From PALSA-660 sp036508075 (GTDB lineage: Bacteria > Actinomycetota > Coriobacteriia > Anaerosomatales > PALSA-660), in NCBI GenBank assembly GCA_036508075.1, contig DATCIA010000032.1, forward strand, positions 1 to 22,775: a stretch of DNA of 22,775 bases, in the 5' to 3' direction. Positions within the stretch are counted from its first letter, which is position 1; each line of letters starts with the position of its first letter. Of the stretch, positions 1 to 7,817 are shown piece after piece. The notes under the pieces were generated by a model. That model saw only the letters and a list, made by a program, of their open reading frames with translations. It was not told the origin of the DNA and did no database searches. The position numbers and the translations under genes are program-made.

Positions 1-1506
1 GTCTTCCAGGGCCTTGTCCACAGCCGGGTTGGCGTACTTCGACTTGTTGTCGCCCGCCTTGGACTGGAACAGCGGATACAGGAAGTTGTCGGCGATCGGG
101 TAGTCCGCGATCCAGCCGAGACGGCCGATCTGGAACTTGCCCGCGTCGAGCTGCTTCAGGTAGACGGGGAACTCGGCGGAGTCGAACGTGGCCGTGATGC
201 CGATCTTGAGCAGGTCGGACTGGACGAGCTCCATGATCTTCTCGTGGCCCGCGCCGCTGTTGAACGACAGCTTGATGGGCGGAATGCCCTTGCCGCCCGG
301 GAAGCCGGCGTCGGTGAGAACCTTCTGGGCGCCAGCGAGGTCGTACTTGGCGTCAGCCCAAGCACCCTTCTCGTAGCCCGCGATGCCCGGCGGGATGATG
401 TTGTCGGCGGGCTCACGCGTGCCCTCGAACACCGTGTCGCAGATCGCCTGGCGGTTGATCGCCAGAGAGACGGCCTTGCGGATGGCGGGGTTCTTGAAGG
501 TGGCGTCCGTCATGTTGTAGATCAGGTAGTAGGTGGCGTTCTCAGCACCGAGAACGACCTGCTTGCCCGGGTTGATGGTGTAGCCGTTGTCGGACGTTCC
601 GTACTTCGCCTGCGCGGCCTTGATCTGGCCGGCGCCGATCGGCGCGAAGTCCAGGTTGCCGGCGAGGAAGTCGGTGTAGGCCGCCTCGGTGTCCTTGTAG
701 ATCTTGAAGTCCACGCCCGCCAGGAGCGGCTTGGTGCCGTAGTAGTTCGGGTTGGCCTTGATCTTGATGAACTGGTTGTGGCTCCAAGGCTCCGACATCA
801 TGAAGGGGCCGTTGCCGATCGGCATGTCGCCGAAAGCGACCTTCGTGCCGTTGACGTCAACGCCGCCCTCGACGAGCGCCTTCGAGACCGGCGCCAGCGC
901 GGGATGCGCGACGACGATCGGGAAGTCGGCGAACGGCTTCGACAGCGTGACCTCGAAGGTCAGGTCGTCGACGGCCTTGAGGCCGGGGAGGTCCTTGGTC
1001 TTGCCGGCGGCCAGATCGTCGAAGCCCTTAACGAAGGCCAGGTGGTAGCTGATGATCGACGGGTCGGCCTTCTGGGTCAGGGTGTTGACCGTGTTCGGGT
1101 CGCAGATGCGGGTCCAGGCGTAGACGAAGTCAGAGGCCTTGACCGGAGTGCCGTCCGCGAACTTGCCGTTCGGGTTCAGCTTGAACGTGAACACCGTGGC
1201 GTCCGCATTGGCCGTCCAGCTATCGGCGGCGGCCGGGAGGAGCTTGGACGCGTCCAGCGGGTCGGTGCGGGTCAGGCTGTCGAACAGAGCCTGCTCGACC
1301 TCGGTGCCCTCGGACTCTTGGGCGTTGTACGGATCGATGTACGCGGGCTCACCGATGTAGAAGGACATCGTCCCGCCGGCCTTCGGCGTGGTCGACGTCC
1401 CGGTCCCGGTGCTGGTGGTGGTCTTGGGTGCGCAACCGGCGATCATGCCGAGTGCGAGCACGCACACGGCCAAGATCACAGCTACCTTGCTGTAACGACT
1501 TCTCAT
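1..1506 (-). CDS. ABC transporter solute-binding lipoprotein, family 5 (peptide/nickel type), C-terminus beyond window
   Basis: This reading frame is open for 502 codons from an ATG at 1506 to the left edge, so the C-terminus is missing. The first 25 residues are a lipoprotein signal: a basic start (MRSRYSK), a hydrophobic stretch and the lipobox I-A-G-C with the acylated Cys at residue 25. A Thr/Ser-rich linker follows. The mature part resembles OppA/DppA proteins (SBP_bac_5), with an early YIGEPAYIDPYNA stretch and a later FKLNPNGKFADGTPVKASDFVYAWTRICDP stretch cut here to its sense: the usual 'lipid-anchored binding protein with a potential for oligopeptides'. The mature protein would sit outside the membrane and deliver a solute, most likely a peptide, to a permease/ATPase encoded further left. 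A GGAG element lies 4 bases upstream of the start. It follows secG after a 311-base gap, so it may be transcribed separately. The family is secure; the substrate cannot be told. Confidence 0.93.
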   Translation of the reverse strand, partial: MRSRYSKVAVILAVCVLALGMIAGCAPKTTTSTGTGTSTTPKAGGTMSFYIGEPAYIDPYNAQESEGTEVEQALFDSLTRTDPLDASKLLPAAADSWTANADATVFTFKLNPNGKFADGTPVKASDFVYAWTRICDPNTVNTLTQKADPSIISYHLAFVKGFDDLAAGKTKDLPGLKAVDDLTFEVTLSKPFADFPIVVAHPALAPVSKALVEGGVDVNGTKVAFGDMPIGNGPFMMSEPWSHNQFIKIKANPNYYGTKPLLAGVDFKIYKDTEAAYTDFLAGNLDFAPIGAGQIKAAQAKYGTSDNGYTINPGKQVVLGAENATYYLIYNMTDATFKNPAIRKAVSLAINRQAICDTVFEGTREPADNIIPPGIAGYEKGAWADAKYDLAGAQKVLTDAGFPGGKGIPPIKLSFNSGAGHEKIMELVQSDLLKIGITATFDSAEFPVYLKQLDAGKFQIGRLGWIADYPIADNFLYPLFQSKAGDNKSKYANPAVDKALED

Positions 1507-1817
1507 ATCTCCAGAGCCCCTTCCCTGCGTTTGGCGATACTGTGTCGTGCCCCTGGCGCCGAAGTCCGCGATTCCATCCTTCCCCGGCGACGACCGGACC
1601 GTGCGACCACCATAGAGGCGGTGCCGACCCTTCGACCCTGCAACAAACACGTTACTCGCATGAGTCTCTACCTACGGCGAGTACACGCGCAAGTCCAAGC
1701 GCCCCCTTTTCTAGGGCGCGCGATGGATGAAGCTGCGAGACAGGGGGGCTGCAACGCATAATGCGGCGCCCCTCGACCACTGCGGCGAATATACGCCACG
1801 GGGTATGCATACCACCC
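1507..1817. other. 311-base non-coding gap between secG and the solute-binding protein gene
   Basis: I see no gene here. It holds a 12-base perfect palindrome (1802-1813) just after the secG stop, a TATATT -10-like hexamer on the minus strand at 1793-1788, and a 6-bp GC hairpin with a 9-base loop (arms 1699-1704 and 1714-1719) that lacks a T-tract. No tRNA-like or known riboswitch signature was recognised. It probably serves as the leader of the transporter gene, but no minus-strand promoter with a good -35 box was found. Confidence 0.5.
1802..1813. promoter_or_regulatory. 12-bp perfect palindrome GGTATGCATACC, possible operator
   Basis: The sequence GGTATGCATACC reads identically on both strands. 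It lies 5 bases beyond the secG stop. On the minus strand it is followed within 9 bases by TATATT (1793-1788), which matches a -10 box at five of six positions. It would therefore sit in the spacer of a promoter driving the transporter gene, where a repressor could act. No -35 hexamer supports this promoter and the leader would be about 275 bases. A chance palindrome remains possible. Confidence 0.3.
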
Positions 1818-2057
1818 TTATACGGGGCGATAGAACATCATCAGAAGCAGCGAGGTGAGCGCCCAACCGATGGCAACGCCGACCGTGATGCGGTCGAGGT
1901 TCTTCTCGATGATGCTGGTGCCGCCGCCCGCGGACGACATACCGCCGAGCATGGAGGACAGCCCCGTCCCCTTGCCGGAGTGCAGCAGGACGAAGACCAC
2001 AAGACCGATCGTCAACAGGACGTGCACCGCGACGACGACGTAGATGAGCGCGTTCAC
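1818..2057 (-). CDS. secG: SecG, preprotein translocase subunit
   Basis: The protein is 79 residues, the usual size for SecG, the small accessory subunit of the SecYEG channel that helps SecA-driven export. It has two membrane helices (about 4-26 and 57-76) joined by a Gly/Ser-rich loop with the family signature LLHSGKGTGLSSMLGG (residues 25-40). The start is a GTG at 2057, chosen because GGGAG lies 5 bases upstream; the reading frame stays open further upstream but has no homology there. secG following gpmI is a common order in Gram-positive genomes. A promoter at 2111-2139 suggests it can be transcribed apart from the glycolytic genes. Confidence 0.95.
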   Translation of the reverse strand: MNALIYVVVAVHVLLTIGLVVFVLLHSGKGTGLSSMLGGMSSAGGGTSIIEKNLDRITVGVAIGWALTSLLLMMFYRPV

Positions 2058-2110
2058 GCGTACTCCCTTGTATTGAAACCTATCCACGCCGTCCGGCGCG
2101 CGACTGAGAG

Positions 2111-2139
2111 AGTATAGCCGCATGCCTGCGCGGGCTCAA
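2111..2139 (-). promoter_or_regulatory. Probable housekeeping promoter for secG
   Basis: On the minus strand TTGAGC (2139-2134) and TATACT (2116-2111) are separated by exactly 17 bases. These match the sigma-70/sigma-A consensus at four and five of six positions. Initiation would fall near 2104, leaving a leader of about 47 bases with the GGGAG ribosome site. The -35 box overlaps the loop of a small hairpin that follows gpmI. Confidence 0.6.
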
Positions 2140-2147
2140 CCCGCACA
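2127..2147 (-). terminator. Weak hairpin after gpmI
   Basis: Arms GCGGG (2130-2134) and CCCGC (2140-2144) enclose a 5-base loop. Beyond one C/A mismatch the pairing extends by two more base pairs. It lies about 10 bases past the gpmI stop. There is no T-tract, so it is at best a weak or Rho-assisted end signal, and it overlaps the secG promoter. Confidence 0.3.
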
Positions 2148-2157
2148 CGACCCGCCG

Positions 2158-3723
2158 CTAGCGTTCGACGAGGCTGACGCCGGTCCAGGAGTCGGGCGCT
2201 GCGAGGCCGATGAGGTCGAGCAGCGTCGGCGCCACGTCGGCGAGCTTGCCGCCCGCGCGCACGCCCTCGACCCCGTCCGCGATCGCGATGAGCGGGACCT
2301 CGTCGGTCGTGTGCGCGGTGAACGGCGTACCGTCGTCGGCGACCATGCGCTCCGCGTTGCCGTGGTCGGCGGTCAGCAGCGCGACCCCTCCCCGCTCCGC
2401 GATCGCAGCGAGCACGCGCCCGACGCCATGGTCGACGGCTTCGACCGCGCGCATCGCGGCCTCGAGGATCCCCGTGTGGCCGACCATGTCGCAGTTGGCG
2501 TAGTTGACGATGTACACATCAGCGCGGCTCTCGGCGATCGCAGTCACCAGCAGGTCCGTCACCCCGGGCTCGCTCATCTCCGGTTGCAGGTCGTAGGTCG
2601 CGACCTTCGGACTCGGGACGAGCACGCGCTCCTCCCCCGGTTTGGGCGGCTCGCTGCCGCCGTTGAGGAAGAAGGTGACGTGCGCGTACTTCTCGGTCTC
2701 GGCCGTGTGCAGCTGGTGCAGCCCGGCCTCGGAAAGAACGTCCGCCAGCGTGCAGCACGGCAGGTCCTTTGCGAACGCGACCGGCGCAGGGATCGTGGGG
2801 TCGTACCCGGTGAGGCACACGAAGCGAAGATCCGGCTTCTCGGGACGCTCGAACTCGTCGAAGTCGGGGTCCACGAGCGCACGGGTGATCTCGCGCGCGC
2901 GGTCGGGGCGGAAGTTGAAGAAGACCACGGCGTCGCCGTCGCGCATGCGCCCGTCGACGCCGTCGATGACGGCCGGAGCCACGAACTCGTCTGTGACGCC
3001 GTCGTGATACGAGCGGGCGACGGCCGCAGCGGCGCTCTCGGCGGCCTTCCCCTGGCCGAGGACCAGTGCGCGCCACGCGCGCTCCACCCGGTCGAACCGG
3101 CGGTCGCGGTCCATCGCCCAATAACGTCCGGTGACGGTGGCGATGGCACCCACGGCCTGCGCGGCCAGCTTCTTCTCCAGCTGCTTGATGAAGCCGGCGC
3201 CCGACTCGGGAGCGACGTCCCGGCCATCCAGGAAGCAGTGCACGAAGACGCGCTCCGCTCCGCGCGAGGCGGCGAGGTCGAGCAGCGCGTAGAGGTGCGT
3301 GATGTGGCTGTGCACGCCACCGTCGGAGAGCAGTCCCATCAGATGGACGGCCTTGCCATCCGCTACCGCGGCGTCGATAGCCTCGCGCAGCACGGGGTTC
3401 TCCCCGAAGGAGCCGTCCTCGATCGCGAGGTTGATCCGCGTGAGCTCCTGGTAGACGACGCGCCCCGCGCCGATGTTGAGGTGACCGACCTCGGAGTTGC
3501 CCATCTGCCCCACGGGCAGCCCCACGGCGAGCCCGGCACACTCGATGGGCGCCCAGGGCCTGGTCGCGAACAGCGCGTCGAGCACAGGGGTGTCGGCCAA
3601 GACAACGGCGTTGCCGTCCTTGCGGTTCGACAACCCGTAGCCGTCGAGGATGATCAGCGCGGCCGGAAGCCGCAGCTTCTCGAGCGCCTCCCGGCGGGCT
3701 GGCACGAACGCGCCTTCGGTCAC
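2158..3723 (-). CDS. gpmI: 2,3-bisphosphoglycerate-independent phosphoglycerate mutase
   Basis: This enzyme converts 3-phosphoglycerate to 2-phosphoglycerate using two metal ions and a phosphoserine intermediate. The 521-residue length is normal for GpmI. Visible landmarks are the N-terminal metal site LDGYG (Asp27), the catalytic serine in MGNSEVGHLNIGAGR (Ser77), LDGRD in the insertion domain, NYANCDMVGHTG and the C-terminal metal motif TADHGNAE. The start is a GTG at 3723 whose bases overlap the tpiA stop (GTGA), implying translational coupling. The frame stays open further upstream, but only as a shadow of tpiA. The metal-dependent type, rather than the cofactor-dependent GpmA of most Actinomycetes, is informative about lineage. 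Confidence 0.97.
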   Translation of the reverse strand: MTEGAFVPARREALEKLRLPAALIILDGYGLSNRKDGNAVVLADTPVLDALFATRPWAPIECAGLAVGLPVGQMGNSEVGHLNIGAGRVVYQELTRINLAIEDGSFGENPVLREAIDAAVADGKAVHLMGLLSDGGVHSHITHLYALLDLAASRGAERVFVHCFLDGRDVAPESGAGFIKQLEKKLAAQAVGAIATVTGRYWAMDRDRRFDRVERAWRALVLGQGKAAESAAAAVARSYHDGVTDEFVAPAVIDGVDGRMRDGDAVVFFNFRPDRAREITRALVDPDFDEFERPEKPDLRFVCLTGYDPTIPAPVAFAKDLPCCTLADVLSEAGLHQLHTAETEKYAHVTFFLNGGSEPPKPGEERVLVPSPKVATYDLQPEMSEPGVTDLLVTAIAESRADVYIVNYANCDMVGHTGILEAAMRAVEAVDHGVGRVLAAIAERGGVALLTADHGNAERMVADDGTPFTAHTTDEVPLIAIADGVEGVRAGGKLADVAPTLLDLIGLAAPDSWTGVSLVER

Positions 3724-4493
3724 GAGGCGGCGTGCACGATGTCGGAGAAGGCATCGGCCTTCAGGGCCGCTCCGCCGACGAGCGCACCGTCGATGTCGGG
3801 CTCCGAGAAGAAGATCGCCGCGTTCTCGGGCTTCACCGATCCGCCGTAGAGCACGCGGGCGGCGACGGCCGCCGGCGGACCGTACATGGCGCCGATGGTC
3901 GCGCGGATCATGCGCGAGACGTCGTTGGCCTGCTCGGGCGTGGGCGTGTGGCCCGTCCCGATGGCCCATATGGGCTCGTAGGCGACGATGAGCCCGGCCG
4001 CCTGCTCTTCGGTGAGCCGGGCGAGCCCGTTGCGGATCTGGCTGCGCACGAACGTGAACGTGTCGCCCGCTTCGTAGGTGGCCAGCGACTCGCCGCAGCA
4101 TACGATCGGGGTGATCCCGGCGGCGTGCAGCGCGTGCACCTTGCGATTCACCGTCTCGTCGGTCTCGCCGAAGTATTCACGGCGCTCCGAGTGGCCGACG
4201 ATGCAGTAGCCGCAGCGCAGCTCGACGAGCATCCGGGATGAGATGGCGCCGGTGAACGCGCCTTCGTCCTCCCAGAAGACATCCTGCGCGCCGAGGCCGA
4301 TCGGCAGGTGGTCGAGCTCGATGATCGTCGAGGCGGCCTTCAGGCCGGTGAACGGCGGGCACACCACGACATCGACGCGGTCGGCCACGTCGGAGACGAG
4401 GTCCTGGATCTTGTCGATCAGGATCGCGCCTTCGCCCGACGTCGTGTACATCTTCCAGTTGCCCGCGACCATCGGGGTGCGTTCGCTGCGCAT
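3720..4493 (-). CDS. tpiA: Triosephosphate isomerase
   Basis: This cytosolic TIM-barrel enzyme interconverts dihydroxyacetone phosphate and glyceraldehyde 3-phosphate. It is 257 residues long, close to the family norm. All active-site landmarks are present: GNWKM with Asn12 and Lys14, IVGHSERR with the electrophile His101, the catalytic base Glu173 in AYEPIWAIGTG, which runs into the flexible loop, and LYGGSVKP with GALVGGAAL for phosphate binding. The start is an ATG at 4493 with AAGGAG 5 bases upstream. It follows pgk after 29 bases and overlaps gpmI by 4, so it is part of the glycolytic operon. Confidence 0.98.
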   Translation of the reverse strand: MRSERTPMVAGNWKMYTTSGEGAILIDKIQDLVSDVADRVDVVVCPPFTGLKAASTIIELDHLPIGLGAQDVFWEDEGAFTGAISSRMLVELRCGYCIVGHSERREYFGETDETVNRKVHALHAAGITPIVCCGESLATYEAGDTFTFVRSQIRNGLARLTEEQAAGLIVAYEPIWAIGTGHTPTPEQANDVSRMIRATIGAMYGPPAAVAARVLYGGSVKPENAAIFFSEPDIDGALVGGAALKADAFSDIVHAAS

Positions 4494-4522
4494 GGGTGCT
4501 CCTTGGGACGTGTTCGAAGGGG

Positions 4523-5710
4523 TCAGGCGTCCAGCAGTGCGGCGAGGCCGGGCAACTCCGACCCTTCGAGCAGCTTCATCGACGCGCCGCCGCCGGTGGA
4601 CACGAACGTGATGCGGTCCTCGACGTCGAACTTCTTGAGAGCGGCGACCGAGTCGCCGCCTCCCACGATCGAGGCCGCGCGGTTGTTGCGGCTGACCGCG
4701 ATCGCGATCTGCTTGGTGCCGTTCTCGAAGGGCGCCATCTCGAACACGCCCATCGGGCCGTTCCAGAAGATCGTGCGGGCCGAGGAGATCGCGCCTTTGA
4801 ACAGCTCCACGGTGGTGGGACCGATATCGAGCCCCATCTGCCCCGCGGGGATCTCCTCACGGGCCACGATGCGAGTCTCCGCGTCGGCCTCGATGGCGTC
4901 GGCGATCACGAAGTCGACCGGGAGCATCAGCTCGACGCCCTCGTCGAGCGCCTTGGTGAGCATCGCCTTCGCCGGCTCCACCCACTCCTGCTCCACGAGC
5001 GAGTCGCCCACGGAGACGCCCTTGGCGACGAGCAGCGTGAAACACATGCCGCCGCCGATGATGAGGGTGTCGACGCACTCGAGCAGCCGATCGATGACTC
5101 CGAACTTGTCGGACACCTTCGAGCCGCCGAGGATCGCCACGAACGGGCGCTCCGGCTTCGTCAGCATCCCGGTGAGCGTCTCGACCTCACGGGCGAGCAG
5201 CAGCCCCGCGTAGGCGGGCAGCACGTGCGCCACGCCCTCCGTCGAGGCGTGCGCGCGGTGCGCTGCCCCGAACGCGTCGTTGACGTAGATGTCGGCGAGC
5301 GAGCCCAGCGCCTTCGCGAACTCAGGGTCGTTGGTCTTCTCACCGGGCTCGAAGCGGACGTTCTCGAGCATGATGATCTCGCCGTCGACCATGCGGTCCA
5401 CGGCGTCGTGCGCCTCGGGCCCGACGATGTCGTCGACAAACACCACGTTGCGACCGAGAAGACGCTGCAGAACGCGGCGGACGGGCCGCAACGAGAACTG
5501 CGGGTCGGGCGCGCCCTTCGGGCGGCCGAGGTGGCTCATCACGATCACGCGGGCGCCGTGGTCGACCAAGTAGCGCAGGGTCGGCAGCGCCGCCCGGACG
5601 CGGGTGTCGTCCGTGACAGTGCCCTCGGACAGCGGCACGTTGAAGTCGACGCGCACGAGCACGCGCCTCCCGCGGACGTCGACGTCCTTGACGGTCTTCT
5701 TGTCGAACAC
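4523..5710 (-). CDS. pgk: Phosphoglycerate kinase
   Basis: This enzyme transfers phosphate from 1,3-bisphosphoglycerate to ADP, the first ATP-yielding step of lower glycolysis, and runs backwards in gluconeogenesis. It is 395 residues, typical for bacteria. Substrate-binding VDFNVPL (21-27), SHLGRPKG (59-66) and NVRF with Arg119 lie in the N-terminal domain. The nucleotide-side motifs GGSKVSDK (195-202), GGGDS (350-354) and GGGAS (373-377) are in or near the C-terminal domain. The start is a GTG at 5710 with a G-rich GGGGGCGG ribosome site, nine bases after the gap stop codon. The short gap implies co-transcription and probably coupling with gap. Confidence 0.97.
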   Translation of the reverse strand: MFDKKTVKDVDVRGRRVLVRVDFNVPLSEGTVTDDTRVRAALPTLRYLVDHGARVIVMSHLGRPKGAPDPQFSLRPVRRVLQRLLGRNVVFVDDIVGPEAHDAVDRMVDGEIIMLENVRFEPGEKTNDPEFAKALGSLADIYVNDAFGAAHRAHASTEGVAHVLPAYAGLLLAREVETLTGMLTKPERPFVAILGGSKVSDKFGVIDRLLECVDTLIIGGGMCFTLLVAKGVSVGDSLVEQEWVEPAKAMLTKALDEGVELMLPVDFVIADAIEADAETRIVAREEIPAGQMGLDIGPTTVELFKGAISSARTIFWNGPMGVFEMAPFENGTKQIAIAVSRNNRAASIVGGGDSVAALKKFDVEDRITFVSTGGGASMKLLEGSELPGLAALLDA

Positions 5711-5719
5711 CGCCGCCCC

Positions 5720-6721
5720 CTAGCCGACCAGCTTGACCATGTCGATCACGCGGCTGCTGTAGCCCATCTCGTTGTCGTACCACGAGACGCACTTCACGAA
5801 GTTGCCGGTCCCGCCCATGACCATCGTCTGGAGCGAGTCGAACACCGAGCTGGCCGGGTTGCCGACGACGTCGATCGACACGATCGGGTCGGTGCAGTAC
5901 TCGAGGATGCCCTTCATCGGGCCGTCCGCGGCCGCCTTCATCGCGGCGTTGATCTCTTCCTTGGTGACGTCGCGGCCGAGCTCGGCGACCAGGTCGACGA
6001 CCGAGCCGTCCGGGGTCGGGATGCGCATCGACATGCCGTCGAGCTTGCCCTTGAGGTCCGGCAGCACGAGGCCGATCGCCTTCGCGGCGCCCGTCGAGGT
6101 CGGGATGATCGAGACGGCGGCCGCACGCGCGCGGCGGAGGTCCTTGTGAGGGAAGTCCAGGATGCGCTGGTCGTTGGTGTAACTGTGGATCGTGTTCATG
6201 AAGCCGCGCTTGAGGCCGAACGAGTCGCGCAGGACCTTGGCGAACGGCGCGAGGCAGTTCGTGGTGCACGACGCGTTGGAGATGATGTTGTGCTTGGCCG
6301 GGTCGTACTCGTTGTCGTTGACACCCATGACGATGGTGATGTCCTCGTTGGTGGCCGGCGCGGAGATGATGACCTTGCTCGCTCCCGCGTCGAGGTGCGC
6401 CTTGGCCTTGGCGCCGTCGGTGAAGAAGCCCGTCGACTCGACGACCACGTCCACGCCCAGAGCGGCCCACGGCAGCGCACCCGGATCGCGCTCGGCCAGG
6501 ACCTTGACCTCATGCCCGTTCACGATCAGGGAGTTCTCCCCCGCCACGACGGTACCGTTGAAGCGGCCGTGCACGGAGTCGTACTTCACGAGGTGCGCCA
6601 GGGTGGTGGCGTCGGTCAGGTCGTTTACCGCCACGACCTCGACCGCCGGATCGTTCATGGCTGCGCGGAACACCAGGCGGCCGATACGCCCGAACCCGTT
6701 GATTCCTATCTTGATGGTCAT
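5720..6721 (-). CDS. gap: Glyceraldehyde-3-phosphate dehydrogenase, type I
   Basis: This enzyme oxidises and phosphorylates glyceraldehyde 3-phosphate to 1,3-bisphosphoglycerate. It has 333 residues from an ATG at 6721, preceded by GGAAGGGG at a 6-base spacing. The Rossmann motif INGFGRIGR starts at residue 7. The catalytic thiol is Cys152 in SNASCTTNC and the partner is His179 in IHSYT. Asp34 (VNDL), at the end of the second beta strand, is typical of NAD-dependent glycolytic forms rather than NADP-preferring ones. A longer open frame reaching back into whiA is not part of the protein. It begins the gap-pgk-tpiA-gpmI block; no convincing separate promoter was seen in the 109 bases after whiA, so read-through is likely. 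Confidence 0.98.
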   Translation of the reverse strand: MTIKIGINGFGRIGRLVFRAAMNDPAVEVVAVNDLTDATTLAHLVKYDSVHGRFNGTVVAGENSLIVNGHEVKVLAERDPGALPWAALGVDVVVESTGFFTDGAKAKAHLDAGASKVIISAPATNEDITIVMGVNDNEYDPAKHNIISNASCTTNCLAPFAKVLRDSFGLKRGFMNTIHSYTNDQRILDFPHKDLRRARAAAVSIIPTSTGAAKAIGLVLPDLKGKLDGMSMRIPTPDGSVVDLVAELGRDVTKEEINAAMKAAADGPMKGILEYCTDPIVSIDVVGNPASSVFDSLQTMVMGGTGNFVKCVSWYDNEMGYSSRVIDMVKLVG

Positions 6722-6830
6722 CCGTGACCCCTTCCGGTCGCTTCGCGCCCTCGTGAGCGCCTCTGCCGTGCTTGCCTTCATTCCCGCATCCGACACCGCC
6801 TCACGGCGCTGCCGATGAGTTCCCCCGTAG

Positions 6831-7817
6831 CTATCGTTCCCCGCCGTCGCGCCGCGCGTCAAGCGGACCGCCCTCGAACGCCGCGCGCGTGCGCAGGTCC
6901 GCGGCCATCGCCTCGAGCCGCCGGATACGGTGGTAGACCGCCGACTTCGACAGCTGCGGCTGCGCGTACTCGCCCAGCTCCCGGATCGACACGTCCGGAT
7001 GGTCGAGCCGCAGCTGCGCGAGTTCGTGGAGCGCGGGCGGCAGCCAGTCGAGGCCGTGGACGTCGGCAAGGTAGCGAATGTCCTCGACCTGGGCGATCGC
7101 CGCGTCGGCGGACTTCTGCACGTTGGCCGTCTCCGCGTTCACGAGCCGATTGACGTCGTTGCGCATCGACTTGAGGATGCGGACGTCCTCCGTGCGCAGC
7201 AGCGCGCGGTGCGCCCCGACGAGTGCAAGGAACGTCACGATCGGCTCCGCGCCCTTGAGGTAGACGGCGAACAGCCCGCGGCGCTTGGTGACGCGCGCCT
7301 CGATGCCGAACCGCGCCATCAGCGACACGAGATCGCGCGCGTGCTGCTCGGTCTCGGCGGTGAGCTCGAAGTGGAAGTCGCCGTGCGGGTCGGCCACGAA
7401 GCCGCCGCCAAGAAACGCGCCGCGAAGGTACGACACCGCGCAGCAGTCCCGGCGGACGAGTGCGGCCGGCACGCCCGCCGTGATGCCCATGGACTCGTTG
7501 AGGATCCCCAGGTCCACGAGCGCGGGCGGCAACGCCGGCTGACCCGGGACGGTGATCAGGTAGTTGTTCGTCTTGTGCAGCACGCTCCTGCGCACGGTCA
7601 GCTCGGTCTTGAGCTGGTAGAGCGAGTGCATGAGCTTGATCGCCTTGCGCGCCACCGGTGCGGTCTCGGTCGCGATCTCGACGCGGAAGCGCTCGCCGCC
7701 CGTGATGTGCAGCGTGCCCTCCACCCTGATCAGCGCGGACAGCTCGGCCCGCGGACAGCAGGTGCGCGTGGGCATGACCCGCGAGAGCTCCTCCTTGACC
7801 TCGGCAGTGAAGCTCAC
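6831..7817 (-). CDS. whiA: WhiA, DNA-binding protein with homing-endonuclease-like fold
   Basis: WhiA is a conserved Gram-positive regulator, needed for sporulation septation in Streptomyces and linked to cell division in Bacillus. The 328-residue protein starts with the family opening MSFTAEVKEEL. It has the degenerate LAGLIDADG-like region (about 20-195, including CCAVSYLRGAFLGGG) and a C-terminal helix-turn-helix with the signature SIRELGEYAQPQLSKSAVYHRIRRL, given here as landmarks SIRELGEY and KSAVYHRIRRL. The start is a GTG at 7817 overlapping the yvcK stop by four bases. Its place directly after rapZ and yvcK is the classic Gram-positive arrangement. What it controls here is not shown by the sequence. 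Confidence 0.95.
   Translation of the reverse strand: MSFTAEVKEELSRVMPTRTCCPRAELSALIRVEGTLHITGGERFRVEIATETAPVARKAIKLMHSLYQLKTELTVRRSVLHKTNNYLITVPGQPALPPALVDLGILNESMGITAGVPAALVRRDCCAVSYLRGAFLGGGFVADPHGDFHFELTAETEQHARDLVSLMARFGIEARVTKRRGLFAVYLKGAEPIVTFLALVGAHRALLRTEDVRILKSMRNDVNRLVNAETANVQKSADAAIAQVEDIRYLADVHGLDWLPPALHELAQLRLDHPDVSIRELGEYAQPQLSKSAVYHRIRRLEAMAADLRTRAAFEGGPLDARRDGGER

Noticed and set aside
1670..1698. Minus-strand promoter TTGGAC-17-GTAGGT for the transporter gene
   Set aside because: The spacing is right but the -10 hexamer matches the consensus at only one position.
244..1761. Plus-strand open frame of 505 codons
   Set aside because: It is antisense to the solute-binding protein, which has a lipobox, a ribosome site and family homology.
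2122..3849. Plus-strand open frame of 575 codons
   Set aside because: It is antisense to gpmI, a codon-bias shadow.
4496..6727. Plus-strand open frame of 743 codons
   Set aside because: It is antisense to pgk and gap, with no domain signature or ribosome site.
6722..7069. Upstream extension of gap into whiA
   Set aside because: The ATG at 6721 has a good ribosome site and matches the family N-terminus, and the extension is out-of-frame whiA sequence.
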